Shown one piece after another: positions 25,380 to 36,796 of a stretch of DNA of 64,000 nt. Both the position numbers and the translations under genes were made by a program. The DNA is from Tubulanus polymorphus. Taxonomy: Eukaryota > Nemertea > Palaeonemertea > Tubulaniformes > Tubulanidae. The notes under the pieces were generated by a model, which was given only the letters and a program-made list of their open reading frames with translations, was not told the DNA's origin and searched no databases. The stretch is from contig NC_134028.1 in the NCBI RefSeq assembly GCF_964204645.1, forward strand, positions 11,635,001 through 11,699,000, written 5' to 3'. Numbering within the stretch: position 1 is the first letter of the stretch; each line of letters begins with the position of its first letter.

Positions 25380-27590
25380 TGACTTTATAAACTAAGGTCC
25401 AGGGACACCATGCCCACTTGGGAAGTGGTTTCAAATGCTCAACAATCTACAATTTCAATATTCAACGCCCCCTGGTGACCATTTACAAAAACCAACGACC
25501 TTGAAACTCACCAAAATCATAAAACATGTCAGCAACTACGATTTTGTAATTGATTGTGATAACAAAATATGCCTCGTTACCAATTTAATATGGAAATACT
25601 AAGTCATTCTACTATTCAACGCCCCCTGGTGACCATATTCAAAACCCAATGACCTCGAAACTCACCACAATCATAGAACCTGTCATGAACTACAACTTTG
25701 CAATTGATCATGGTAAGAAAAAATATGCCTAGGTACCAATATAATAAGGAAATACTAAGTTATTCTACTATTCAACGCCCCTTGGTGACCATATAGAAAA
25801 ACTAATGTCCTTAAAACTCGCAACAATCATAGATGATGTCATGAGCTACAACTTTCCAATTTATTGTGGTTACAAAATATGCATAGGTACGAATATAATA
25901 AAGAAATGCGAAGATATTGTATTATTCAACGCCCCCTGGTGGCCATATACGAAATCCAATTACCTTGAAACTCACCACAATCATAGAACACGTTATGAGC
26001 TACAACTTTCTAATTGATTGTGGTAGCAAAATACGCTTAGGTATCAATATAATGTGGAAAAACTTTTTCCCACTTATGAATGAGTACTGGTGACACAAAG
26101 ATGGCCGCCAATTGCGTCATAATTGGCTGATGAAAATTACCTGTCTCTGGTATAAAACATCCCTTTCCAAAGAATACCCATCACAAATTGCAATGAGAAA
26201 TGGCAAACCAGTAGGAAGCTACAGGACTCAGATTTCGGGCCAAAATTAACATTTTTGGGAACTAAAAAGGTCATAGGACGACCATCTTGAGTCCGACCGA
26301 CCCAATTTTTGTTATGTTGATGGGCCCTGGGGGGATTCACATATATCCGTAAGATCAAGGTAATTGATCAAAGCGTCTTCAAAATTTCCCTCAAAAAGTT
26401 CAAAAATGTGTAAAAAGTGCTGATTTTGGCGAACAATGGCTGCTAGTCGGCCATCTTGATTCTGACAGGGCCAGTTTTTTAGGCTTAAGATGTGTCTAGG
26501 GTAGATACATGTGTAACCCAAATATCAAGACATTACCTTGAAGCGTCTTCAAAACTTACCAAAATAACGGGATTCCGTCTACGGAGGGTTTTCCGTCTAC
26601 GGACGGATGGACGACGGACGAAAAGTGAACGCAACAGCCCGCTGGGACTAAAGTCCCAAGTGGGCTAAAAACCAATGACCTTGAAACCCACCACAATCAT
26701 AGAACATGTCAGCAGCTACGATTTTGTAATTGATTGTGATAACAAAATATGCCTCGTTACTAATTTAATATGGAAATACTAGGTTACTTTACTATTCAAC
26801 ACCCCCTGGTGACCATATGCAAACCCCAATGACCTTGAAACTCACAACAATCATAGAACATGTCATGAACTACAACTTTGCAATAGATCATGATAACAAA
26901 ATATGCCTAGGTACCAATCTAATAAGGAAATACTAAGTTATTCTACTATTCAACACCCCCTGGTGACCATATAGAATAACTAATGTCCTCAAAACTCACC
27001 ACAATCATAGACGATGTCATGAGCTACAACTTTGCAATTGATCGTGGTAACAAAATATGCATAGGTACAAATATAATATAGAAACACTAAGTTATTGTAT
27101 TATTCATCGCCCTGGTAGCCATATACAAAAACCAATAAACTTGAAATTCACCAAAATCATAGAACACGTTATGGGCTACAACTTTCCAATTGACAGTAAC
27201 ACAATATGCTAAGGTATTAATATAATGTGGAAAAACTTTTTCCCACCTACCAATGAATACTGATGACACCAAGATGGATGCCAATTGTATCATAATCGGC
27301 TGATCAAAAATACCTGTCTCAGGTATAAAACATCCCTTTCCAAAGAATACCCATCACAAATTGCAATGATTAATGGCAAACCAGTAGGAAGCTACAGGAC
27401 CCAGAATTCCAGCCAAAATTGACATTTTTGGGCACTAAAAAGGTCATAGGATGACCATCTTGAGTCCGATCGACCAAGTTTTTCTTATGCTGATGGGCCC
27501 TTGGGGGATTCAAATATAAACAAAAGATCAAGGTAATTGATGAAAGCGTCTTCAAAATTTCCCTCAAAAACTTCAACAAGAGGCCCATGG
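25380..27590 (+). repeat. 154-bp satellite in higher-order blocks (blocks 1 and 2)
   Basis: Monomers of 146-156 bp (mostly 154) carry TTCAACGCCCCCTGGTGACC, then CTCACCACAATCATAGAAC and AAATATGCCTAGGTACC. Monomer starts are at 25461, 25615, 25771, 25925 in block 1 and 26795, 26949, 27095 in block 2. Each block ends in a non-tandem tail of roughly 450 bp containing AAGATGGCCGCCAATTG and CCCATCACAAATTGCAATGA. The arrangement is several monomers plus tail, repeated. A third block is at 29834-30375. No protein is supported. Confidence 0.8.
26570..26660 (+). repeat. Dispersed repeat end with GGACGGATGGACGACGGACG
   Basis: This G/C-rich segment ends CAGCCCGCTGGGACTAAAGT and then GTGGGCTAAAA. A diverged relative is at about 12165-12235 (GACGCAATAACCGACTGGGA, GTGGGCTCAAAA). 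Similar sequences are frequent in marine invertebrate genomes, but the class is not certain. Confidence 0.5.
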
Positions 27591-28044
27591 GCCTTGAAGC
27601 ATTGGTTGATTATACTGTCGTATTAAGTGGTTATTTTTTACATCTGCCGGCAAATCTTCTATGACGATGTTGATTGGGACGACCACAGACTTAAAGGTCT
27701 ATTTGTCTAGTATGATTTTATTCCTGAAAATGAATTTATTTTCTGCCGAACGATTCAGCCTAGGCTATTTGTACTGTTAAACCTCATTAATGCGATTATA
27801 ATAAAAAGATGAAACTTGTTTATTCTGATGTTTTCCATCATGTCCCAGCCAAGATATTTATATCAATCAAGATTTGGATACAAAAACCCATTTTTACGCA
27901 TGAACTGTTAGGCCCCACTGAATAATGAAAACAAAAACAGAACGATTTTTCTGACTGCAATACGGGATATCGACAAATTCAAGTTCTTGAATTACTCGTT
28001 TGATGGCGCTAGTCAGAACCGGAAATTGGAACCTAAATCCTCCA
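27591..28044. other. Non-coding, repeat-derived DNA
   Basis: This begins with ACAAGAGGCCCATGGGCCTT, a palindromic motif common in lophotrochozoan interspersed repeats. Nothing coding was found in the rest. Confidence 0.4.
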
Positions 28045-28700
28045 TGCTCTAGTTCATTTGCAATGAAAATCTCTCGCTTCAAGTTTTCTATGATCGATAT
28101 TTTACTTACTATATAACGTCACGTGTAATCCTTTAAATATGATATCCTACCGCTACGTAAGATGTGATAAAACCTCACTGCAATGACTAGAAATCACTAT
28201 TAGTGACCTAAAATTATCAAAAAACATTTTGCAACGGCTGAAGATGTAAAGACTGGTTGCCAGGTATCACATGGTGGCAGCACTTGACGGCCCAATTTCG
28301 ATTGTTGGTTCGAGTCCTGGTACTTTTCATATTTTTATTATGAATCTACGAGTGTAGTCTTTTTAAAATCAATTTTATTTCGCAATATTATTTCATATTT
28401 ATCAGTGTAGCCTGCAATGAATTCACCTTAGAGTCTTAAACTCAACAACAAAGTAATGCCACACGGCACCAGTCATTACTTCCGTTAGCTGCTTCGAGCG
28501 TCATTGCTAAATTTGTGATTTTTGGTCGTTTTTTTTACATTTCTAGTTATCTTTAGCGTTTGAAGTGAGGTTTTATCAAATTCAACACATTGTCAGGATA
28601 TCATACTTAAAGGATTATGCATGCCTATGTATAGTAAGTAAAATATCGCTAACTAGAAACTTGAAGCGAGAGATTTTTATTGCAAATGAACTACTGTCTG
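28045..28700. repeat. Long inverted repeat with an internal B-box
   Basis: About 130 bp at 28045-28180 recur as the reverse complement at 28565-28700; AAATCTCTCGCTTCAAGTTT and TGATAAAACCTCACT are in both arms. The loop of about 380 bp contains GGTTCGAGTCC at 28307-28317, an exact RNA polymerase III B-box. It is preceded by GGTTGCCAGG, which could pair with CCTGGTAC after the box. A tRNA-derived SINE head or a MITE is possible; a normal tRNA clover-leaf with a 7-base anticodon loop could not be folded by hand. Confidence 0.5.
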
Positions 28701-28879
28701 TCACACATGCTCTTCGTGCGACGTTTTGGTCCGTAATTTCATTAATAATCGGTTGATTTGTAAATATTATGCATCAATTTGTTCAGTAAGGAATTTGCAT
28801 TCAGAAATAAATCATGAACTGGCATAAATTTGTTTGTGTTTTCATCTATCAGCGATAGTTTACCCAGCATACGCTCGTA

Positions 28880-29290
28880 AACTGGATATCATACTTCCAA
28901 ACGAAAGGTATTTCGTTCGAACAGAATCTTTTTAATTTGAACAGAATTTTATTGTCAGAACATTAAGTTTTTCATTAGAACAAGTATATTGTAAAAAGTT
29001 TTTTCTCCGAACCAAAAGTATTAAGTATTTCGTTCAATCGAACAGAATTGTTTTCATTCAAACATTCGTTCGAAAAAATTGTTTTCGCTCAACCAAATTT
29101 TTATGCCGGGACAAAAAGTTTTTCATTTCAACAATAACATAGCTTTTCATTCGAACACATTTTTTTGTCAGAATGAAGAAAGTTTTGGTTCAAACAAAAA
29201 GCGTATTGTTCAACTAAACTGAATTGTTTTCACTAGAACAAGATTTTCTTGTCGGAACATTTAAGTTTTTTGTTCGAACAGCGTGTTAAG
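28880..29290 (+). repeat. Degenerate TTCGAACA / GAACAGAATTTT repeat tract
   Basis: Variants of TTCGAACAGAATTTTTTT and related A/T blocks with GTTCGAAC palindromic cores recur irregularly, at roughly 25-40 base spacing. There is no fixed unit length; it appears to be an old, diverged tandem array. Confidence 0.5.
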
Positions 29291-29334
29291 TTCGTTTTGG
29301 AAATTTACACGGTCTGGTATATTTTGGATTACTG

Positions 29335-29840
29335 TGTATGTCATTTGTCAGGACATTAAACAGAAGACGACTTAGGATACTACCTTGCGTGACTCCACTA
29401 GTTAGACCAACTTATTCCAAGATGAGGCGTTCCGTTGATTTCGGCTACAAGTTTTCGTTCAGAGATAACTGCTACTTTACATTACTACTCTACATTAGTA
29501 AATATGGCCTTCGTGATTAATCCAGATGGTCATTGTTTTGCCAACGTGGCCTTCGTGATCATCAAGTAATCCAGATGGTCATTGTTCAATTGACGTGGCC
29601 ATCTGAGAGTATAAATACGCTTGTCGTGGACTCATTCTCTGGTTCTCTCTCTTGTTCTAGACTCTCTTGTTCTAGACTCTTGTTCTAGCTCTCGCAACAG
29701 CTCGGTTGGCTCAATAAACTGAATTAACTAACAACCACATTTCTTGTCAATTCTCTGAGCTAGGAATTTCACTACGGAACCCTATATCAACTGGTGGAGA
29801 ACCCGGGCATCGATCCCGGTACCTCTCGCATGCCAAGCAA
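29335..29840 (+). mobile_element. LTR plus tRNA-Ala primer-binding segment of a retroelement
   Basis: Features of a long terminal repeat are in order: an internal duplication of a segment with CCAGATGGTCATTGTT, a TATA box TATAAATA at 29610-29617, CT-rich leader DNA, AATAAA at 29713, and an end ...TATATCA at 29789. After AC, the segment from TGGTGGAGAACCC (29792) to about 29840 is complementary to the 3' half of tRNA-Ala(AGC), including the CCA. Past it the sequence returns abruptly to the 154-bp satellite, so no internal coding region remains. The left boundary is uncertain. Confidence 0.6.
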
Positions 29841-30375
29841 TGCCTAGGTACCAATCTAATAAGGAAATACTAAGTTATTCTACTATTCAACACCCCCTGG
29901 TGACCTTATAGAATAACTAATGTCCTTAAAACTCACCAAAATCATAGGAAGATGTCATGAGCTATAACTTTGCAATTGATTGTGGTGACAAAATATGCAT
30001 AGGTTCAAACATTAATATAGAAATACTAAGTTATTGTATCATTCAATTTTGTATATGGTGGCCATATACAAAAACCAATGACCTTGAAACTCACGAAAAT
30101 CATAGAACACGTTATGGGCTACAACTTTCCAATTTATTATAGTAACACAATATGCTTAGGTATCAATTCAATGTGGAAAATCTTTTTCCCGACTACGAAT
30201 GAGTACTGACACCAAGATGGCCGCCAATTGCGTCATAATTGGCTGATCAAAAATACCTGTCACAGGTAAAAAAACATCCCTTTCCAAAGAATACCCATCA
30301 CAAATCGCAATGAGAAATGGCAAACCAGTAGGAAGCAACAGGACCTAGAATTCTGGCCAAAATTGACATCTTAGG
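29834..30375 (+). repeat. 154-bp satellite, block 3 (partial)
   Basis: This block starts within a monomer at TGCCTAGGTACCAATCTAAT directly after the tRNA-like segment. It runs through one full and one damaged monomer and then the shared tail (AAGATGGCCGCCAATTGCGT; CCCATCACAAATCGCAATGA). It ends where the tail diverges near 30375. Confidence 0.7.
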
Positions 30376-31609
30376 TCAATTCAAGTATAAATGAACTAAT
30401 TTATTGCCGCAGACTTCACATTCAGCCGCGGTCTTCAAACAGTTATTTTAACAATAGCCCATTTTCCTCGTCAAATCATATTACCGATACACTGGAAATT
30501 TACTACTTTAGATTTTAAAAGCAAAATTTAGACAAAACTTGGATTCTTGTGCAAAATACTCTATTTAAGTTTATAAATTGGGTAGGCCTAACCTGATTCG
30601 TCTTTTATATGGCCGATTTCATAATAAAGTATGAATTTATTGAGTGATAGTGGTGTTTTACTTGCTAAATTGACATTTAGAGTGGTAAAAATGAACCAGG
30701 AAGTGTTTTGATTGATCAGCTGGCAGCCGGTGTGGAGCCGGTAGTGACCCGGATGTAGGCCTAAACAATTTGAAGTGCCTTGCCAACTTTAGGTCAAAAT
30801 CCGCGAAAGACTACTAAATTAATCTTAAAAGTAATAATTGAAAACAATATATAAAGTATCTTATTTTATTATGTAGAAGAGTGCAAGCTGTTAAAATTAT
30901 AAATTTTAGCGTATGAGCACTTTGAATTATGTTTACGACTTTTTCAGTGATACAGGGCCTACCAAAACTTGCACGCCCCGACATGCTCTACATGAAACAT
31001 GTTCTTAAAATATTCTGTGGTCAAATATCCAGCCAATCAGCAGCCGACCCTCGGATTTGACCCAAAAAATTGCATGCGTTTTTCACGTGTTTGAAAAATG
31101 CATGAACAAACATGGCCGCCATCTTGTTTCCTGGAAATGAGCCGACGCGTGTTGAACTACGATTTATTTCTCCATAACTATGCAAGATACACTCATGAAA
31201 TTTACTACACCACAACAAATAACCGGTAAATTGAGTAGACCTATACTGAGCAAGTTTGGCTTTAATCAGATATAGAATACATTTTTTATGAGCGATTGAA
31301 TATTTGAAGCGTGGAAAATGCTAATTATGACTCATTTTGATCACGTGACCTGAAATCCCTACCTGTGGTATTAGTTAGGCATAATCAAACAAGGCCCCAA
31401 GGGGTTTGGCGATGGGCTTGGATTTTATTTCCAGGTTGTTGATAATCTCGCGAGATTGGCGCTAAATATGAAGAGCGAATAAATTCAAAATATCATGGAA
31501 AATACCTTGTGTTTATATTGTTTATTTATCCACTAAAAAGTTCCGATAAACAATTGGTCGTTAAGAATCATTATCAGACGGTCATCACGCTTTACTATAT
31601 AAAATCACA
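30376..31609. other. Non-coding host DNA
   Basis: No exon, RNA gene or bounded mobile element was recognised. One ACATGGCCGCCATCTTG motif at about 31110 resembles a YY1-type site, without other promoter evidence. Confidence 0.4.
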
Positions 31610-32744
31610 AGGGATGAAACGCAGTTCAAGTCGTGCCAGCCAGAAAGTTGAAAGAGTTGGAAAATCTCAAAAAAGGACACATTTTGTTTGTCTTCATGGA
31701 GAATGAACATGTTTCAGGCAAAACTGTAGAAAACTGTGGTCTTATTATCCAGACTTCAACATTAAATACCATGTTATTCAACAGACATGTAATGGGCTCA
31801 AAGCATTTAAAAAGCCCTTAGATCCGGCTGAAATGGTTTGTTTCAAAATGTTTTGCTCTCAATCTGTTGTGAATACCGACACCATCAACAAACCAACATT
31901 GTTAACTGTTGAACCAACACCATCAACTTCTAGTGCTGTCGATCCAACACCATCAACTTCTAGTGCTGTCGATCCAACACCACCACCATTACGAACTCCT
32001 GTAAAACCGCTACTACTGTCACCATTAAAAACTAGAAGCCCCCGAGATTGTAAGAACTGTTGTGTTAAAAGAATCGGAAAGAATGAGATTAGAGTTGAGA
32101 AAAAGGCATCGTATTGAGCTTAGTTCCTTGAGGAGTATCAGTAGGAAAAAGAATTCCCTTCGAGTGAAACGACTGAATCAACAAATTAAACGGAGGAGTG
32201 ACAAAATTATTTGAGGAAGATGTTATGTTTAAATCTGTAGTTGAAAAATTATCTATTTCTGAGGAGAAAGTGAGGAAACTGTCGCGTAATATAAATCGAA
32301 TGAAAAAAAGGCGTAGTGAGAAACCGTCCGTGGTTTCGAAATTGGAATCAGAACATCTCAAACTCCAAAAAGAAATCCTCCGCCGAACTGACGTTAAAAT
32401 GTCGCAAAAAGACTCTAAAGAAAGACACAACGTAGAATAAGCTGTCCGGAATCTGGATCTGTCAAATGTGAAAAAAAGACTTTCCCGATATTGACCCGGA
32501 AATGGAGCAGAATTTGATAGACATTTTGGATGGAACTGCAATTGGCAGGAACATGAACCATGTCTGGTTAGATGAGAATACAAGAACAGCCGCCACATAT
32601 CATGGCAAGAGGAGGAAAGGGAGTCCAACTTGTATTGTAGCATATTGGGATAATGAGTCCAGTTTTGCAAATGCTGAAGACTACAATGTGTCCAAATATG
32701 AACTTGCTGCTGACCTGATATGTGGTGATCTTATCATGTATTAG
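31610..32744 (+). pseudogene. Degraded coding remnant, unknown protein
   Basis: Several short frames in a row look like pieces of one protein. One piece ends CFKMFCSQSVVNT and continues with a proline/serine-rich repeat (PTPSTSSAVD twice) to KTRSPRDCKNC. The next is a lysine-rich coiled-coil-like region in 32198-32440 (LSISEEKVRKLSRNINRMKK). The last is a compact C-terminal block in 32502-32744 (MNHVWLDENTRTAATYHGK; YELAADLICGDLI). Adjacent frames continue each other across frameshifts near 31735, 32115, 32210 and 32490. I do not recognise the family. It could be an old retrocopy or transposon protein. Neither splice sites nor terminal repeats were found. Confidence 0.45.
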
Positions 32745-34023
32745 TGTATTAATCATAATAATATCAATGGTAGGTCAACCATTCATAATCCAAATTCATA
32801 TTGCTTTGAAATACAATGAGATCATGCAAAATGAAATTTTTGTTGATATTGCGCAATTCAGTTGATGAAAATTGCAGAATTTTTTAAGGATTTAATTGAT
32901 ATCATAATCAAGATTAGTACATGTTTATGAAGTTACTGTAGATATTTTATTACTGCTGCCCTTTGTACATATTCTTTTGTGTGATGTGATAGATTATTCT
33001 TACATCTTAAGGTATTACGTTACATTAAATGCCGTAACACGTTAACTTGACGAGATTTTATCTGCTGATTTTAATTAGGTTAATTAGTAATTTTACAATA
33101 GTGGTCAAGATAGAAAAGGAATCTATTTATTTCAATGAATAGATCTAGTTGGTGCAAAACTGCCCTGAAAATTTCATGTAATTATCTTATAATAAAAAAT
33201 TATGTCAAAATAACTGAAAATTATTACCCAAAATGGTCACAACTTATCCTATTGTTTTACCTTTTAAATTAATGACCGTAAGGCCAAATAAAAAAATTAG
33301 TTGTGTATCGTCCTTTTTTCAAAAAGCATGGGTCGGCCGGGAGGTTTTTTATTTTATTTTTTACTTTACATCGAGTGTTGTAAATGATATACGATTGATA
33401 AAATAAAGCATGTTTTCCATCGACTGGAAGTGTTGCGCCACAAGCGATACAAATACAATTCAATTCATAGAACTTTATTAACTTAGATTTTAAAATCGAT
33501 CTAAATATGCTCCACAACCGGAAATCCACGCTGTGTACGCTCCATAACCGAATATTGACTTCAATTTGTTATTCAGTGAACGTACTTCGTCGATCGATAA
33601 ATCATTTTGTTTGCTGCTATACTGTCCTATAAACGATAAACAACTAATTTTTTTTATTCGGCCTTATTAGCACGATTTTCCAATAGGCCTACTGAAACTA
33701 TCATAACTTTCTTATTATTTGAGCTAGAAGGTTGAACAAGGGCTCATTTGAAGCTCTTTTTAAATGCTATCTAATAGTGTTTCCATAATTAAGATTGGAG
33801 TATTTTGAAATGGATTGTAGCCTACCTACTGTCTGTGTCCCCGTGACTTGATATAGGCACTTGTACATTCGCATCGATCGATCCGCGTAGTTAGGCAATC
33901 GCACAACAGTCAATAACTGCGCGCTGTTTTTTCTCCGGGTGATTCCTGCTTTAGAGTTCAGAGGGAGTATCCCGGAATAGCCGGGATCCTTATTGGTGAC
34001 GTCATTACTACTGCGCATAAATT
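32745..34023. other. Non-coding host DNA
   Basis: AT-rich sequence with no supported gene. The short minus-strand frames near 33.3 and 33.9 kb have neither family resemblance nor splice context. Confidence 0.4.
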
Positions 34024-34036
34024 AAGATGGCGGCCG
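34024..34036 (+). promoter_or_regulatory. YY1-type promoter element
   Basis: AAGATGGCGGCCG is the classic YY1 initiator-proximal motif of animal promoters. It lies about 70 bases before a good splice donor (AAAG|GTGAGT at 34104/34105), as expected for a short non-coding first exon of the gene candidate at 34610. Confidence 0.5.
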
Positions 34037-34609
34037 AATTTTAGCGTTTGAATTTTGAAAATCGGCCGATTTTTTCGTGATTTTTTATCAGATATCTCTG
34101 AAAGGTGAGTTTCAAACGCTATATTTTTATTTTTCTTCTTATCTCCCATCTACGAAACGATATTTCCTCATATTCTATGCTTCTTAGGTGAACAAAAATC
34201 GAATTAAGATATGGAAATACTGAGGCAAACGATTCAAAAAGTTTTCCGAAAGTCTAAATGAGCGCACCAAGCTAGCCAGATTTCGTCACTAAACCGATTT
34301 TTTTAACGCAAAATCGGATCGAACTGTAGATATCTTAGAACACTTAGATACCTCAAACAATTCTTAAGCATAGTGTTTTCGTTTGTATTTCATATGTTTT
34401 GAGATCATTCATCTCGGTTAAACTGGCTCTTGAGGTCATTTAAGTTTGTTTACATTTTGCGAAATGCAATCACATGATCAAAATGGCGGATGCTGATTGG
34501 ACAATGACTGTTCAAAAACAATAACAAAGACACGTGGATCAAATTTACTACTACTTTCTTGGATTTTTAAACAATTTTATTTCCTTTTACAGGTATAAAC
34601 AGTATAATA

Positions 34610-34943
34610 ATGAATAGGAAAAGAAATAAAGAAGATTTGGAAACAGTAATTGACCAATTCATGCCAGTTTTGAGGGTAGATGGAGCAATATATGTCGGAC
34701 TTGTAATACAGATTCGTAAAAAACATTTTGATTCTAAGAAGTTTAAATCTGCTAATGCTATTGACAATGCTGTTGCCGTAGATCTGATCAATTTGAATAA
34801 ATCTCATGGAAATTTTGATATTCAATTAGATAAAACAGTTAAATCAGTTTATCGCACGTGGACTAAATTTCAGAAATTTAGAAACACTAGATGATGCCGT
34901 AGACTATGACGTCGAGTTATCCGACTTTTTAACTGACATGTAG
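34610..34943 (+). CDS. Small hypothetical protein, second exon of a spliced gene candidate
   Basis: A splice acceptor (CCTTTTACAG) ends at 34592 and the first ATG follows at 34610. The frame encodes a basic protein of about 95 residues (MNRKRNKEDLETVIDQF; GLVIQIRKKHFDSKKFK) and stops at 34894. A one-base shift near 34880 would give an acidic end (DDAVDYDVELSDFLTDM) stopping at 34943, which looks more protein-like, so this copy may carry a frameshift. Together with the YY1 motif and donor upstream this suggests a real transcription unit. I do not recognise the protein. Confidence 0.4.
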
Positions 34944-35700
34944 AAACTCTTCACCTGTGTTAAATGTTGTAACTTAAAAAAGGTACATTGTTGTATTAAG
35001 GCTAAACAAAAATGATACCTTGTTTCTCCGCAGCGGCCAGGTCATTTTTGAAAATATGATATAATTTATAAACAGTTCATTTCTATAGCGGCCGGGTCTG
35101 TTATGGTAAAATTGATCACGATTCAAAAAAAGTAATGTATAGGGTAGATAGGCGGCCGGCCGGGTCAACATTTAAGCTCAGCAGAGCGGAGAAGCAAGGT
35201 ATCAATTTTTTTTGCCTTACCTGTATTTAGTTTGTTCTTTCCTGCAATGTTTTGATCAAATTTGGGGTTATTTGATATAACGCCTAATGAAAATTTGTGC
35301 TTCTGGTATTCATAAAAGCTGAATTTGCCTCATCGACCTTCATTAATGAGTTCATATTTTGGGTATTTTAAATGGTCCACACGGGGGATGGAATGATATT
35401 TATGTTGCTGATACTTTAATTACTTCTATTTAGCATTGTGCTCAAATCTGAAGTTAATAGCCCCAGTATTTATTGAGAAATAGCTATTATAGCATGCGTA
35501 TGTGTTGACTATCTATGAGCTGGCCCACTGGGTGCTAGGGTAATTTTTCTTTGGCACACTATTTAAAACATACCAGGCATCATTGTGTCCAAATTTGAAG
35601 TTAATCAGACTAAGAATCACAAAGATATGGCCAATACTCATCAGGATCTTATCACAGATTTTGATCCTTTGTTTTATTCATTTCCCTTAATGTTAATGAA
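34944..35700. other. Non-coding DNA
   Basis: No gene or bounded repeat was recognised between the small gene candidate and the first of the 8-bp-duplication MITEs. Confidence 0.4.
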
Positions 35701-35708
35701 CTAGCGGG

Positions 35709-35914
35709 GGTAAAAGTGCTATCTGCACCTCTCCGCGTAAACGGTTCAATCACTTACATTAAATATCATTGTTTCAGATTCAAAATGTAATCAGCAATTC
35801 ATTCAGCATTGCCATTGGTTAATTTAAGATATCTTCACAAGAAAGATTTTAGCCTGGATTCTGTCATTCAGTAGATTGCGTCAATCACGAGAGGTGCGGA
35901 TCTGCACTTTTACC
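35709..35914. mobile_element. Merlin-like MITE, 206 bp, 8-bp target duplication
   Basis: The direct repeat CTAGCGGG flanks both sides (35701-35708, 35915-35922). The ends are an inverted repeat, GGTAAAAGTGC, extending imperfectly about 30 bases (CTGCACCTCTC against GCACCTCTC). GG-starting termini with an 8-bp duplication fit the Merlin superfamily. There is no coding capacity. Confidence 0.75.
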
Positions 35915-36071
35915 CTAGCGGGCTAATTATCAAACTTCGAAATGTAATAACTTCTGTTCTAATAAAGATAGAAACAAAATTTAAAAACCACAGTACTCAG
36001 CTTTCAAAGCTCTATCAGGAAGAATGACTTTAGTTTATCTCTTTGTAGTTCTCAAAAATTGTACAAGTGCC

Positions 36072-36696
36072 GGCGCTATTGCACTTTCGTACCCCCCTCC
36101 CAAAAATTTTTATTTCAGCATATTTATTATCAGGAAGGTCTAGGGATTCAAAATCAGTAACTTTTGACCCAAAAAACTTACTTTTTATAGGTTAAAATTT
36201 TGTTATTTTGGGCCCTAAATCGCGTGTAAATTCGCCGATTTGCGACGTCAACAACGCCATATTGAATGTCAATCAAAGTTTCTAACCCTCCACTGAAATG
36301 TCATGACATTAAAACTTTGCAAAAACCATGTTTTTAAACATAACCATCTCTGAAAATGACGCTTATGTTTGCATTATTTTCATACTTAGCTATTTATTTA
36401 AAGATGGTTCTGATGAAGAAAAGTTATACGCCAAAAAAACGAAATTTTATCAATTCAATACAATTAAATTTATTGAGATATATTCATTCAGATGTTTTTA
36501 GGTGGTAATTAGTGCGGAAACATGGCCGACCCGTCGGTTTGAATCGAGGAAATCGGCCCCAAATTATCAGAATTTTGACTTGGAAAAAATTATTTTTTTG
36601 TCAAAAGTAATTTATTTTGACTCTTCAGACCTCCCTGATTAGTAATATGCAGAAATAAAAATTTTTGGGAGGGGGGTACGAAAGTGCAATAGCGCC
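36072..36696. mobile_element. Merlin-like MITE, 625 bp, 70-bp inverted repeats
   Basis: The 8-bp direct repeat CAAGTGCC flanks both sides (36064-36071, 36697-36704). The terminal inverted repeats start GGCGCTATTGCACTTTCGTA and match over about 70 bp with a few differences. The interior has no open frame. The low divergence of the arms suggests a fairly recent insertion. Confidence 0.85.
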
Positions 36697-36768
36697 CAAG
36701 TGCCTAGATAGGCCTATTAAAATACCCTAGGCCTAATGAATAACCATTATGGACACCTAAGCTGCAGT

Positions 36769-36796
36769 GGCTTGGCTTTACTATACCTTACACAGC
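36769..36796 (+). repeat. Left terminal inverted repeat of the Merlin-like element
   Basis: This 28-bp end starts GGCTTGGCTTTACTAT and ends CCTTACACAGC; it pairs with 41479-41506 at 22 of 28 positions. Confidence 0.85.

Noticed and set aside
28250-28325. Functional tRNA gene
   Set aside because: The B-box is perfect, but no standard anticodon arm with a seven-base loop could be drawn.
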